Below the pieces are notes generated by a model that was not told the DNA's origin, searched no databases, and saw only the letters and a list, made by a program, of their open reading frames with translations. The position numbers and the translations under genes are program-made. Shown here piece after piece: positions 9,600 through 19,952 of a stretch of DNA of 64,000 nucleotides; the stretch's first letter is position 1, and each line of letters begins with the position of its first letter. The stretch is from Pohlia nutans (lineage: Eukaryota > Streptophyta > Bryopsida > Bryales > Mniaceae), in the NCBI GenBank assembly GCA_022496805.1, contig CM040102.1, positions 21,607,955-21,671,954 of the forward strand, in the 5' to 3' direction.

Positions 9600-10100
9600 T
9601 ACAGCCGTTGATCCGGGCCGTCATCGCATAACCCATGGCCGTCGACTGGACTCTCTTCGCAGTTAATGCAGTCCGTCCACTAAATAGTAAACTATCACCT
9701 CCCACGCGAGAACTAATGTAGTCTTATAATCTGGGCGTATAGCCGTCGCCCCGCCCGTCTCGGCGGCGGTGGGCTTTTCCGCTAGACGGTCCCATCCATG
9801 GGGTTGGACGGCCCGTCCTCCCAGCCCTCGACGGCCCCCCCCCGTCCTGCTGGACGGCTTCCTCGGCTGCACTGGACGGGCTAACCATGCAGGTGACGGC
9901 CTATCCCGCGTTGGACGGCGTATCCGTCTGGACGGATTTCGTAAAATTCCTGGGACGGCCTGTCCGTCCGCTCGACGGGGGGGGGGGGGGGGGGGGGGGG
10001 TTATCCACCCCTGCCTGGACGGCCTGGGCGTGTTTTGAACGGCTTGGGCGTGTTTAGATGGCTTTCCCGCCAGTTGAAGAGACCCGGGGACGGCCTTCCG
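9600..10100. repeat. GGACGG palindromic array 5
   Basis: Sparse units from about 9600 and dense ones from 9765 to 10095, such as TGGACGGCCCGTCC and CTGGACGGGC, with a nine-C run near 9835 and a 24-G run (listed separately). It is flanked on the left by the unrecognised fragment at 8968-9243. Confidence 0.8.
9977..10000 (+). repeat. Uninterrupted run of 24 G
   Basis: GACG followed by an unbroken G run to position 10000, inside GGACGG array 5. Such runs can form G-quadruplexes and are prone to length errors in sequencing, so the exact length is doubtful. Confidence 0.85.
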
Positions 10101-10804
10101 TCTCGTTTGTAAAACCCGTCTTTGTGATGGATAATGTTTCCCCTGAACTGGATTTGACGAAACCCTTTTCACGTGGACAAAGTAATTTAATCAATGACCG
10201 CATTGCTAATAATTCCCAAATCATTACCAGAGTCGGAATTAAAAAGGTATGGTTTGTGATACCAAGACTAAAATAGATAAGTTATAAGAACATGGAGAAC
10301 AATTATTGCCAATCTTGCGACGAGTGACCGATGGACCTAAGCAATAATTCACAATAATGCTTTTAATAATGAGATTGAGTTGGTAGATCGTACTATTGTA
10401 GAGTTAAAGGAACATTAGATACACTCAAACACGATGTGGCATTTAAAGGCGAATCCAGAAAACTATGACTTTATCATAATATTATAAACCTTGACGTAGG
10501 GAAATATTATGTTTAGAATCAAACTTAGAGCAAATCTTTTTAGTTACATCCCTTCATGTGGGGGGGTAAGGGCAAAATATAGTGAAATACTGAAATATGG
10601 CTGCAACCACTTGCTCGTGCGCAAAAATATTGGATTACAATGACCAAACTTTTAATTATTGAAGGGATGGTCAGATATTTAAATGTCACGATAGTTTGAA
10701 CAGTAGGAATTCAAAAAGTATAATTCTAATCAACAAGTAATAGGGTGATTGCAGTATTGCACGAGTTCTTTCACGTATGTTCAGTCGTTCACAACTTGTT
10801 TAGT
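10101..10804. other. AT-rich stretch with no supported gene
   Basis: The sequence turns abruptly AT-rich after array 5. A 72-codon forward frame (10058-10276) enters it, reading NVSPELDLTKPFSRGQSNLI in the non-array part. It looks protein-like but is too short to assign; it could be a gene remnant. Otherwise nothing is recognisable. Confidence 0.35.
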
Positions 10805-11010
10805 GGATGATGGTAGAACATCGTGGAAGGCATATTATCATGTCTAGTGAGCCAAGAATATTAATATACGCTCACTGGTAATACAAAACACATATGGCAT
10901 GGCATTTGGATGATGGTAGAACATCGTGGAAGGCATATTATCATGTCTAGTGAGCCAAGAATATTAATATACGCCCACTGGTAATATAAAACACATATGG
11001 CATGGCATTT
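10805..11010. repeat. Two tandem 103-bp copies
   Basis: A block beginning GGATGATGGTAGAACATCGT starts at 10805 and again at 10908. The two copies are nearly identical, with differences such as CTCACTGG versus CCCACTGG. This is a recent simple tandem duplication in AT-rich DNA. Confidence 0.92.
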
Positions 11011-11034
11011 GAATGAGTGATGCATACGACTTAG

Positions 11035-11290
11035 GCATTATGAGACGGCTAGGACATTCATTAAGACATTAACGACCTTTAACATTTCGCATATTAAAGT
11101 CCTAAACATTCATTAATGTCCTTTAACTTGTCTTAGACATTCATTAATGTCCTTGACATTCATCAATGTCCTAGACATTCATCAATGTCCTAGACATTCA
11201 TCAATGTCCTAGACATTCATCAATGTCCTAGACATTCATCAATGTCCTAGACATTCATTAATGTATTTTAACATTACGCCTAAAGTCCTA
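11035..11290. repeat. 19-bp minisatellite with palindromic unit
   Basis: The unit GACATTCATCAATGTCCTA repeats perfectly about five times (11155-11250) and imperfectly on both sides, with ATTAATG variants. Within a unit GACATT and AATGTC form inverted arms, so each unit is a small hairpin. No unique spacers separate the units. Confidence 0.9.
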
Positions 11291-11329
11291 AACATTGTAT
11301 AATTAATGTAGTCCAAACAGGCAATGTTA

Positions 11330-12430
11330 CTATATAACATTAGGACAATATGACAACATTACAATATGACAATTTCACAATTGGACAATAATAGTTATAT
11401 TACAATATGACATTATGACAATTCCTTAATTTGACAATATGAAAATTCAAGAACTAGACAATATGACAATATGACAATATGATACGGGGACTATAAATCT
11501 AGAACAATAGGAGTATAGGACAATAGGACAGTAGGACGGCAGGATGAAAGGCCCGGCAATTTGTTTTTCATACCCGTGTCCTTTTCGTACACGCTTGTCC
11601 ATTGTCAAGTTCATAAAAGCCTTGGAAGTTGTGTTTGTTTGCACTTCGTTTGGAAACGTTGACTTCGAGGAATATAACCTCACGGTTTGGCATAGATCTA
11701 GCCGTCTAGTTCCATGCTCCATGGAAAGTGCATTGACTGTTGGCACGAAGTTAAACTTGGGCGGTGTGTGTATGAAGGGTATATCTAAGAGTGTCGAAGT
11801 TGGCTTCCTCACCTACTTTGAATCGCTTAACCTCTGCAACGTTGAACGCAACTTAAAATGTGACAATGTGATAATATAGCCAAGTTTGTTACATCCCGAG
11901 ACGACCCTCACAACGTCACATTTCAAAATGCAAAGAATACAACATGACAATATGTAATACGAAATGACAGTATTGTCATACATTATGACAATATAACGAT
12001 ATGGCAATATGGCAATATGACAATATGGCAATGTGGCAATATAACAATATGAGAATATGACAATGCGTCAAGTAGTCAATATGATAATATGGCAATATGA
12101 CATTATGACAACATGACAATATCGTAAAGTGACTATGAGTCTATGACAATAGGACAATGGGACAATATGACAGTACGATAATATGACATTATGACAATAT
12201 TGTCATATTAAAAACATGACTATGTGACAATAGAACAATAGGACAGTAGTACATTAAGACATTCGCACTAGAACCATATGACACTAGGACAATAGAACAA
12301 TAGGACAATGGCATAATATCACTGTAGGACAATATGATGATATGACGATGTGGCAATGTGACAATATGCCAATACTAACAATTTGACTATTGGGCATGAC
12401 GACAATATGGCGGTATGATAATACCGTAAA
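11330..12430. repeat. AT-rich GACAATAT microsatellite-like tract
   Basis: A roughly 9-bp motif, GACAATATG/GGCAATATG, is reiterated irregularly for more than 1 kb. It is interrupted by a non-repetitive island at about 11524-11870, where both strands are open for about 110 codons but nothing is recognisable. The motif resembles a slipped-strand expansion, not a classical satellite. Confidence 0.8.
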
Positions 12431-12689
12431 GCTTTGCATGTCTATTGGCGGTAAAAGGGAAATGATGGGAGAAAAAGGGGGAAATAAAGGGCAGCTAGGA
12501 GACCACCAAGAACTGCTATAATTAGTACAACGGACTACCATAAATAGTAGTCCACCCCTGACACATACTACGCAGAAATCGGCAGTACAGTAACGTGATT
12601 CTCCGAACGAGGGAAGGAACACTTGCACATCCTCTTGTTCGGCTTTCCCAGAATGAAGAAGCAATAACCATGGCGCATGGATCATTCCT

Positions 12690-13050
12690 CCAATGTGATC
12701 AACGGGCGGGCCGTCCACGCCGATGAACGTCTCCGTCCAATCGACGGGTGGGCCGTCCCGCCGATGGACGTGTCCGTCCAGCCGACGGACAGGCCGTCCC
12801 GCCCATGGACGGCTCCGTGGAGTCGTTGGGCGGGCCGTCCAGTTCGACGACTGGCCTGTGCAGCCTATTGTCATCTCCGTCTAGTGGAGGGGGGCCGTCC
12901 AGACGACCGGCGTGTCGTCCAACTTATGGACGGGCTCCGTCCGAGCGACGGGCGGGCCGTCAAGGCGTCTTGCGGTATTATAAGACACCGGGCGGGCCGT
13001 CTAGGCGTCGGGAGGGCCGTCTGGGCGTCGGGCGGGCCGTCCAGTTGTAA
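12690..13050. repeat. GGACGG palindromic array 6, upstream of the kinase-like gene
   Basis: Units such as GACGGGCGGGCCGTCCA and GATGGACGTGTCCGTCCA at about 20-30 bp spacing. The last CCGTCC lies less than 20 bases from the TATA box at 13055, so the array forms the proximal promoter region of the kinase-like gene. Confidence 0.88.
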
Positions 13051-13054
13051 ACCC

Positions 13055-13062
13055 TATATATG
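13055..13062 (+). promoter_or_regulatory. TATA box of the kinase-like gene
   Basis: TATATATG in AACCCTATATATGTGCG lies about 200 bases before the ATG at 13257 and immediately after array 6. This is a normal plant spacing if the leader is about 165 nt. Confidence 0.6.
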
Positions 13063-13256
13063 TGCGTCACCTCGTTATTTTGCAGCACATTTGGGTCTCT
13101 CTTGCGCTGACGGTGCTCTTCCGTCTTGGATTGGTAACAGTCCATGCTCAAGAGCGCGGGTGCTTGCAGAGGGGCTCCGAATTGCTTCGAGGAGGGGGGC
13201 TTTTTTTGAAATTTCATCCTTGAAACCCTAATCGCAGTGCATCACACGTTGCTCCC

Positions 13257-14911
13257 ATGGCCGGGGATGGACATTCGAAACGCAAAGTGGATGACTGGTT
13301 CACGGGGAATGCAGAATCCGTTCCTGAAATATCCCCTGAGACACATGAATGCATATCTGAAGCCGCTGACGCAGGTGTGGCCAATCCGTCAAGCGCTCGA
13401 GAGTCTTCGAAACCCAAGAAGAAGGGGCAGCGAAGGAATAGCCACAAGCCTGCAAACTCCCCTGGGAGGCGCACCAAGGCTGCCACAACAAAGGTGCATG
13501 AAGTGGCGTTGGACTTTTTCCAGCAATATTCGACCACACAGCTGAATGTTGCTTACATAAAGCAGGGTATGGTTGGAATTGACAAGTTAAGAAGCCATTT
13601 GGATCGACTGTTTTGGGCCGCTATGCGAGAGGACGAGTGGGACGAAGAACGCAAAAAGGAAGATTTCGAGAGATGGTTAGATGAGCAAGTGCAAACTTGC
13701 ATCTTCAACCTCAGCCACGTCGCAGAAAAATTGATGGAGATAAGACGGGAGATCGAGCCCAACCCTAAACTGCGCGACGTGCACCAAAAAGTGTTTTGGT
13801 GGCACGATGCTGTAAAGGGTTTTGCTAAGCAAGGCCTGCACGGGGCTCCTTGGTGGCAAAAAAGCCGGGAGTTTGCCTTTGGACAAGGGGCAACCGGTGG
13901 CGTAGTGTTCTTGGAGAAAGGGGTCGTGGTGGTTCCATTGTCTGGCTCTTCGGTACGAGGGGGGAATGGGAGAGTGCGTAGAGTGACGCTTCAGAACTCC
14001 CGGCACATTCCGTCGCACATGGAATTAGCAGGGAAATTGCCGCTGGACATTGGAAATTTGAAGAGAGCGAGGGAGAAGTTGTCGATCGAGGCACTAGTCT
14101 GTCCATGCACTCACCCTGGGGTCATTAAGTTTTTTGCCCTCAATGACACCACGATGGAATGCTATGCTCAATGGTGGAATGGGGGGACGTTGACAGATAT
14201 GTTTGAAGTGGATCAACATTATCGCGAGCCGGATGAGATAGGGGACATTGGATATGATCCAAATCCGCAAACATTGCAGAAAAGAAAACGTCTTATGGCG
14301 TACAGACGGAATCGTACGGAGTTGGCGTGGGCATTGGTGTGCATAGTGGACGCAGTACAACAAGATCGAGTTCTGCACAACGACATCACCCCATCAAATA
14401 TATTGCTCCATTTCCCGAATGAAAGTGGATTGATCGTGTGGATCGGGATATGCGATTGGGGAATGGGCAGCCGCATCAAAGAGGAAACACCATCCTTGTA
14501 CCCCACCGAAGCATTACCAAATTAGAGAACTCGAAGGCAAGCCGGTAGTATGTGGCTCCAGAGATGCACTACCTCGTTGGAGAGCATGGAAGCGATCTAT
14601 CTCCAAGCCGTGTGCGAAAGCCATGTTATAACATACACACAGACGGCTACTCGGTTGGGAAAATAGCACAGCGTATATGGAAAGAGGACCGAAAGAATGT
14701 TCGAATGATTCCAGACAACACTGCAGCAATGTATTTTGACATGATATTGAAAGAGTTATTTGCTCCAAAATCCAAGGATCGACGTTCAGTTACGCATGCG
14801 GTGAGGAGCCTTGAAGGGAATCCAACTTTCTGGGCTCCACCGCAGTGCTGCTACCGCGAGACTCGCAAAGAACAAGATATCTTGGCGAAGCAGAAGGAGA
14901 TCGAAGAGTAG
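13257..14911 (+). pseudogene. Divergent protein-kinase-like gene, two frame breaks
   Basis: The first 422 codons (to 14525) start at an ATG in good context (CCCATGGCC). A basic, Ser-rich N-terminus and a helical region (about residues 80-180) come before a kinase-like domain: glycine loop FGQGATGG near residue 206, an alpha-C-like region before CTHPGVIKFF, a catalytic loop HNDITPSN near 374 (HND replaces HRD; the Asn is kept), and DWG near 400 in place of DFG. The usual VAIK lysine is not obvious. The domain resumes in another frame at 14552-14911 with the APE motif (VAPEMH) and the F-helix motif DGYSVGKIA. An intermediate stretch, HYQIRELEGKPVV, lies in the third frame, so two small indels separate the halves. 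Either it is a pseudogene or the assembly has errors. Ligand and pathway unknown; a pseudokinase is possible. Confidence 0.7.
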
Positions 14912-15114
14912 ACAAAGGTAAATAGTATTCAGTCAGAAGAGTGCGAATTAGGAGATGAGGTTAGTGTTTAGTATAGCATCGGTGTGTTCCACCGTGCGGG
15001 GTACGCTTCTGACCCTTTTTGTATGAACTTTACATCGATATATAAATAAATGCCCATGTTCACAACTCTCATTGCACGCGTATTACATTTGGATAATGCT
15101 TTGGGTCCGTCGTG

Positions 15115-15770
15115 GAGCCTCTCTGTTACTGCAAGACCGTCCAACGAGATGGACGGATTGTAGTAGGGCAAGAGTGTCCAGCCGGTCCGTCCATGGTTTG
15201 ACCGTCCAACCTGGCCCGTCCAACCCAGTCCGTCAACCCGAGACCGTCTAGGAGGGACCGTCCAACTTGTCTGATTGACCGTCCAACCAGGCCCGTCCCA
15301 CCTGGCCATCGAACTAGGCCCTTCGGACGTGCCCGTCCAACTAGGCCCGTCCCACGTGGGCGTCAAACTTGGCCCGTCCGATCTGGCCGTCCAACTAGGC
15401 CTCTCCGATCTGGCCGTCCAACAAGGCCATTAGATCTGGCCGTCCAACTAGGCCCGTCGCAACCGAACGTCTAACTAGGCCCAAACCGTCCAACTACGCC
15501 CGTCGGATCTGGCCGTCCAACTAGGCCCGTCCGACCTGGCTGTCCAACTAGGTCCGTCCGACATGGCCGTCCAACTAGGCCCGTCAGATCTGGCCGTCCA
15601 AGTAGGCCCGTCCCACCTGGCCGTCAAACCCGGCGCATCCGATCTAACATCCAAATAGACCCTAACCGTCAAAGCCGGCCCGTCCGAGCTGGCCGTCTAA
15701 CCAGACCCAACCCACGTGTCCGTCCTACCCGGCCCGTCCCACCGGGCCGTCCAACCCGGTGGCGACGAAA
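15115..15770. repeat. GGACGG/CCGTCCA array 7 between kinase-like and hAT genes
   Basis: About 30 units of CCGTCCAACTAGGCCCGTC type with a period near 20-23 bp, most in one orientation (CCGTCCA on the plus strand), unlike the alternating array 2. It ends about 50 bases before the TATA box of the hAT gene and lies 200 bases after the end of the kinase-like gene. Confidence 0.9.
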
Positions 15771-15817
15771 TCCGTTGAGCGCACGTGCAGTAACCCTGCC
15801 CCCGGCCACCCTCCCAC

Positions 15818-15824
15818 TATATAG
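15818..15824 (+). promoter_or_regulatory. TATA box of the hAT transposase gene
   Basis: TATATAG in CCCACTATATAGGAGG, downstream of array 7 and about 240 bases before the ATG at 16060. The leader contains no obvious upstream gene. Confidence 0.6.
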
Positions 15825-16059
15825 GAGGCTCTTGAGGCTATTGCCAGCACCTTTCCTTGGTGTGCTCTGGTCTTCCGACCTGGTTGGTGTACAGCCGTTG
15901 CGTTAGAACGGATCCCAGGAAGAGTGGGTTGGAGGAGCACAGGCTGTTACACCAGCAAGTGTTTTGCCCCAACCGCACTATATTCAGAATACTAATTGTG
16001 TGTTCCCTTGTGTTTCCTTGTGGGCAGTGTGGGGCTGTGGGCCATAGTTAATAGAGGCA

Positions 16060-19000
16060 ATGGGAGGGGGGAGGACCTTATGGGAGCCATGGTATATTAT
16101 AAAACCCGATGGTAAAATGGAGTGCAAACTATGTTCAACAGCAATCAGCTACCGGAAGGACCGCCTACTGTGGCATTTGGGTTGGAGGCGGGATGAAAAC
16201 ATATCAGGGGTCAGACGTTGTACTAAAGCGAGTGCAGCTGTGAAAGCTTTGTTTCATAATTGCGGGGGTAACGTGCCCCCAACTCTTGAGGTTGAGAACG
16301 ACCGCGAGATGGAGGATATGTCACCGGCAGCAAATCCCGTGCACGAGCCGCGCGGAGATAGGAACATGGAGGCATCGGTGTCAGCGTCAGTAGGAGGAGG
16401 GGAAAACACCACTGTCACGGGTTCACACGTTCGTTCATCGGAGCCGCTAGAGTCAAATGTAACACCCATCCGGACCATGAGGCAAGTATCATTACCGGAA
16501 GGTATGAATATATCGAATAAACAACTGTTGGACAAGAAGTGGGCTAATTTCTTTTATGAGGCTAACATACTGTTCAACGTGGCAAAGCACCCCGCCTTTG
16601 TGGACGCAGTTGAGGCAACGTCCAAATCCAAAGTCGTGTATAAGCCTCCCCCGTACAATGCGATTCGGACGAAGCTTATGAAAGCCGCAAAGGACGAGGT
16701 CGCAACAATGGTGAACGAGAAAATAAAGGGCTCGATCCACAAGTGTGGCGTGACGATTTGCTCAGATGGATGGGACAATGTGACAAACCGACCGTTGATC
16801 AATGTTATGTTGGCATGTACAAGCGGAGAGGTTTTTCTAGGTTCGGTTGACACTACGGGAGAACGTAAAGACGCAAATTACGTGGCAAATTGCATGATCA
16901 ATTACATTGAGGCGGTTGGCGCAGAGAACGTGGTACAAGTTTGCACTGACAACGCTGCAAACATGATTGCAGCAGGCGAACTGTTGGTACGTCGATTCCC
17001 ACACGTTTATTTTCAAAGGTGTGCTGCACACGCTTTAGATCTCTTATTGGAAGACTGGGGGAAGGAAAGATGGGTGAAGAACATGATGAAACGTGCGTGG
17101 GCCATAGTGTCTTTCATTCGCACGCACCACATGCCGCTTGCCATATTCCGTCGACATTCTCCGAATTTGATACTGAAAAATCCGGCTGAAACACGGTTTG
17201 CAACTACATTTCTAATGGTGGATCGGTTGGTGAAAGTCCGACAAGCCGTGGAACAGACGGTCGTGGACCTGGATTGGAACGACTAAGTGGACAAGCTAAC
17301 GAAACCGGCGACAAGGACGAAGGCAAACACGGCTAGACGATACATGCAATCAAATGGGTTCTGGGGGACCTGTGTAAATTTCGTGCACATGGTGGAGCCC
17401 GTGTTAGTAGCGTTGCGCGAGTTCGACGGGAAGCACCCATGCATGGGCAAAGCATGGTTAGTAATGAAGAATGTGGAGAAGCACGTCTTTTCGTTACGGG
17501 ACCCACCATTTTCACTGAACGAGGAACTTGCCGAGAGCGCAGAAGACCAATTTCAGTCCCGCTGGCACATGTTGAGGACAGATCTGCACTACGCAGGCGC
17601 TCTCCTGAATCCCTATCTACTAGACGAGGTCACCCTGATAGATGACCGGGAAGCTACAGAGGCCGTAGTCAGAGTGTTGCGCAAATTAACGACGAACGAC
17701 GTTGCATTCGCATCAGCGTTGTCAGAATATTAGTCATTCAGGGACCACCGAGGAATATTTGCTGGACTTCCAGTCGCGGCTGCGTTGAATTTGGAACCAC
17801 ATGAATGGTGGGACCTACTTGGCGCTGGAGCTCACACGCTTGCACCGATTGCAAAACGAATTCTTGCACAAGTGTGTTCTGCTTCATCTTGCGAACGAAA
17901 CTGGAGCATGTACTCATTTATACACAACAAGGTCCGCAACCGACTAACATCCGAACGAGCAGAGGAGTTGGTTTACATTTACACCAACGCAAGGACCCTC
18001 CGAGATAGGGGCGGCGCAAACTCCGCAGCATGGTATGCGAACAACATGTTGTCCGAAGACTCTATGACGGAGGAATCTGATGGTCTGGACCGGGGGTCTA
18101 TATTTTTTGATTCAGATAATTACGACTCGGACGACGACGATGATGCACCATTCGGCGGGAACCGTGGAAGGGCACCAAGACGCCCGGTAATTGACCCAGC
18201 CGTGTTTGATTTTAATGACGTTGACAATAACTACGGCGACGACGACGGAGACAACGGTGGAGGGCCGGAGCTAGCCAATCCAATGGACAATGGTGAGAAC
18301 GAGGATGTCCCTGCAGTACCGCCAGTACCAGAAAACAACAATGACACTATAGTGGTTGAAGAACCAGCAATTATGGCAAGCCTCGAGGAGCAACAAGATG
18401 GACAAGGAGAGGAGGCTAATGAAGTAGTTGGTACCCAAGAATCGTCTCCAAATTCTCCACACCGAGAAGGTAATTCAGGTGATTGACAGGAAATGGGACC
18501 AGTACAGTTGCAAGCAGCCTTTCGTAGGCTTCGTCGCCCCCCATCGGACAATGTGGATGTTCTTACTCTATCCACCCAAGACTCATCAGTACCGTCCTCG
18601 TCAGCAATGCCCCCGACACGCCCCCGTGAAATTGGTTCATCGATAGGTACGCGGTTGACCGGTTTAGGCCCAACTTTGAATATGACATTGCGCACGAGAG
18701 AAATCCGACCGATAGAAAGAAGTGGACCTCAAAGAACCAATCCCCAAAAGCGTCCACGAGAACAACTCCCTCGCCTTTCTCACAACGACCGTGCAATTCC
18801 AACTACCCGGACCACCCGCAGAAATAAGCGTATGCGGCAATCTACCCAACCGTTTGCTGGCGAAGTCAATTTAGGAGGGCCAAATACAGATGGTGTTCTG
18901 GATGCAAGCGGTCGACGACCTCTAAAAACACTTTCCTCTCTTCAACCACGCATCGGAAACCGACGTCGCAACAGCCCCGCCGGGAGTAGCAGTATAAGAT

Positions 19001-19077
19001 CTGACGATAATGAAACCACAGATGACACCGCAGGTAATAGTCGGGCGGGCCGTTCAGTGGACGTTCTGTCCGAGTAA
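16060..19077 (+). pseudogene. hAT-superfamily transposase with three in-frame stops
   Basis: One unshifted frame of about 1006 codons. The order is a BED-type zinc finger (MECKLC with a downstream WHLGW His, about residues 20-50); the RNase H-like core with its first Asp in ICSDGWDNVTNRPL, the second in QVCTDNAANM and the CAAHALDLLL segment; and the C-terminal hAT dimerisation region SCERNWSMYSFIHNKVRNRL. A long acidic, Asp/Asn-rich tail and a basic Arg-rich tail follow, both unusual for hAT proteins. The frame is cut by TAA (17284), TAG (17731) and TGA (18484), each with clear coding on both sides and no indel. It would catalyse cut-and-paste transposition if intact. Array 7 and array 8 lie outside it on either side; I found no convincing 8-bp target duplication by eye. 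Confidence 0.9.
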
Positions 19078-19440
19078 CTAGGAATGCAGTACATTGAGGG
19101 TTATAACTTATGCCTCTAAGACATACAGGGCTTAGGGTAGCTTCTCGTGCAATGCTCAGGCATTGGGCATACGGTATACATTATTATACTCCGATATGTA
19201 ATCGCCATGTTTTCCTTCACTGTTATTTCAAATAAATAATCAAAATGGGGATTCATTTTCCTACGCATATGTGTACACTGTACAGTACAGATGATGCACA
19301 AACCATGTCCGAAGTCATGACCATGCCAATAATCATACGCAGTGTGGCCTTGTGGATGGTCCTCTCGTAGTGTGCCCTTCTAAAGTGCAATTTCGTTTCA
19401 TTTGTTCCAAAAATTAAAATCTGAACACTCTGCCAGGTAA
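19078..19440. other. Gene-free stretch after the hAT gene
   Basis: Likely 3' untranslated and flanking DNA, with an AAATAAATAATC stretch near 19230 that could serve as a polyadenylation signal. No coding frame is supported; minus-strand frames here are shadows. Confidence 0.4.
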
Positions 19441-19444
19441 TTAA

Positions 19445-19600
19445 GTTGACGGGTTGGCCGTCCAGCAGTCCAGTCGACGGGCGTGCGGGCCAAACCGTCC
19501 AGTCGCCGGGCTGGCCGTCCAGTTGACGGCCGGGCACCTTAAACCGTCCAGACGCCGGGCGGGCCGTCCAGTGGACGGCCACCTAGACGGCCTTGGATGA
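19445..19600. repeat. GGACGG palindromic array 8
   Basis: Short array with GGCCGTCCAG, GTTGACGG and CCGTCCAGTGGACGG blocks, about 370 bases downstream of the hAT gene. It is the last such array in the window; none occurs in the remaining 44 kb. Confidence 0.85.
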
Positions 19601-19614
19601 AATTCATCCAGATA

Positions 19615-19930
19615 ATTTACTTTGGGTAAACCGCAAGGGTAAAAATTTCCACATTTTTTACCTTCGCGTCGCGATGCAGACGCGATCCTGACGCGTCGCG
19701 ATCCTGACGCGTCGCGACTGACGCGTCACGACATCCTGACGGAAATCAGTGGCGTCACGTCGGGATAGACAACCCTGCATGTCACTCGATCACAAATACC
19801 GCTCGGAGCACATGGAGTGGATTGACCTAGGAATCACCTCTCGGCATCGAGGGGCTACAAACCCATGTCACTCGATCACAATCTATGAAAGCTCGACATC
19901 GACAGTGTAGCTCTAGAAATCATCGATTGC
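19615..19930. other. GACGCGTC-rich stretch with motif shared with 1.86 kb
   Basis: Three or four repeats of TGACGCGTCGCGA lie at 19690-19735. The block around GGGGCTACAAACCCATGTCA (19838-19876) matches 1853-1893. It adjoins the donor GTATGT (minus strand, at 19952) of the broken ParB-like gene, so it is probably intron sequence of that gene. Confidence 0.5.
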
Positions 19931-19952
19931 ATCGACATTAGAGAATACATAC

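Noticed and set aside
12284..12874. 196-codon minus-strand frame ending in CHIVISSYCPTVILCHCPIV
   Set aside because: Its tail is a translation of the GACAATAT tract and its head is from the GGACGG array.
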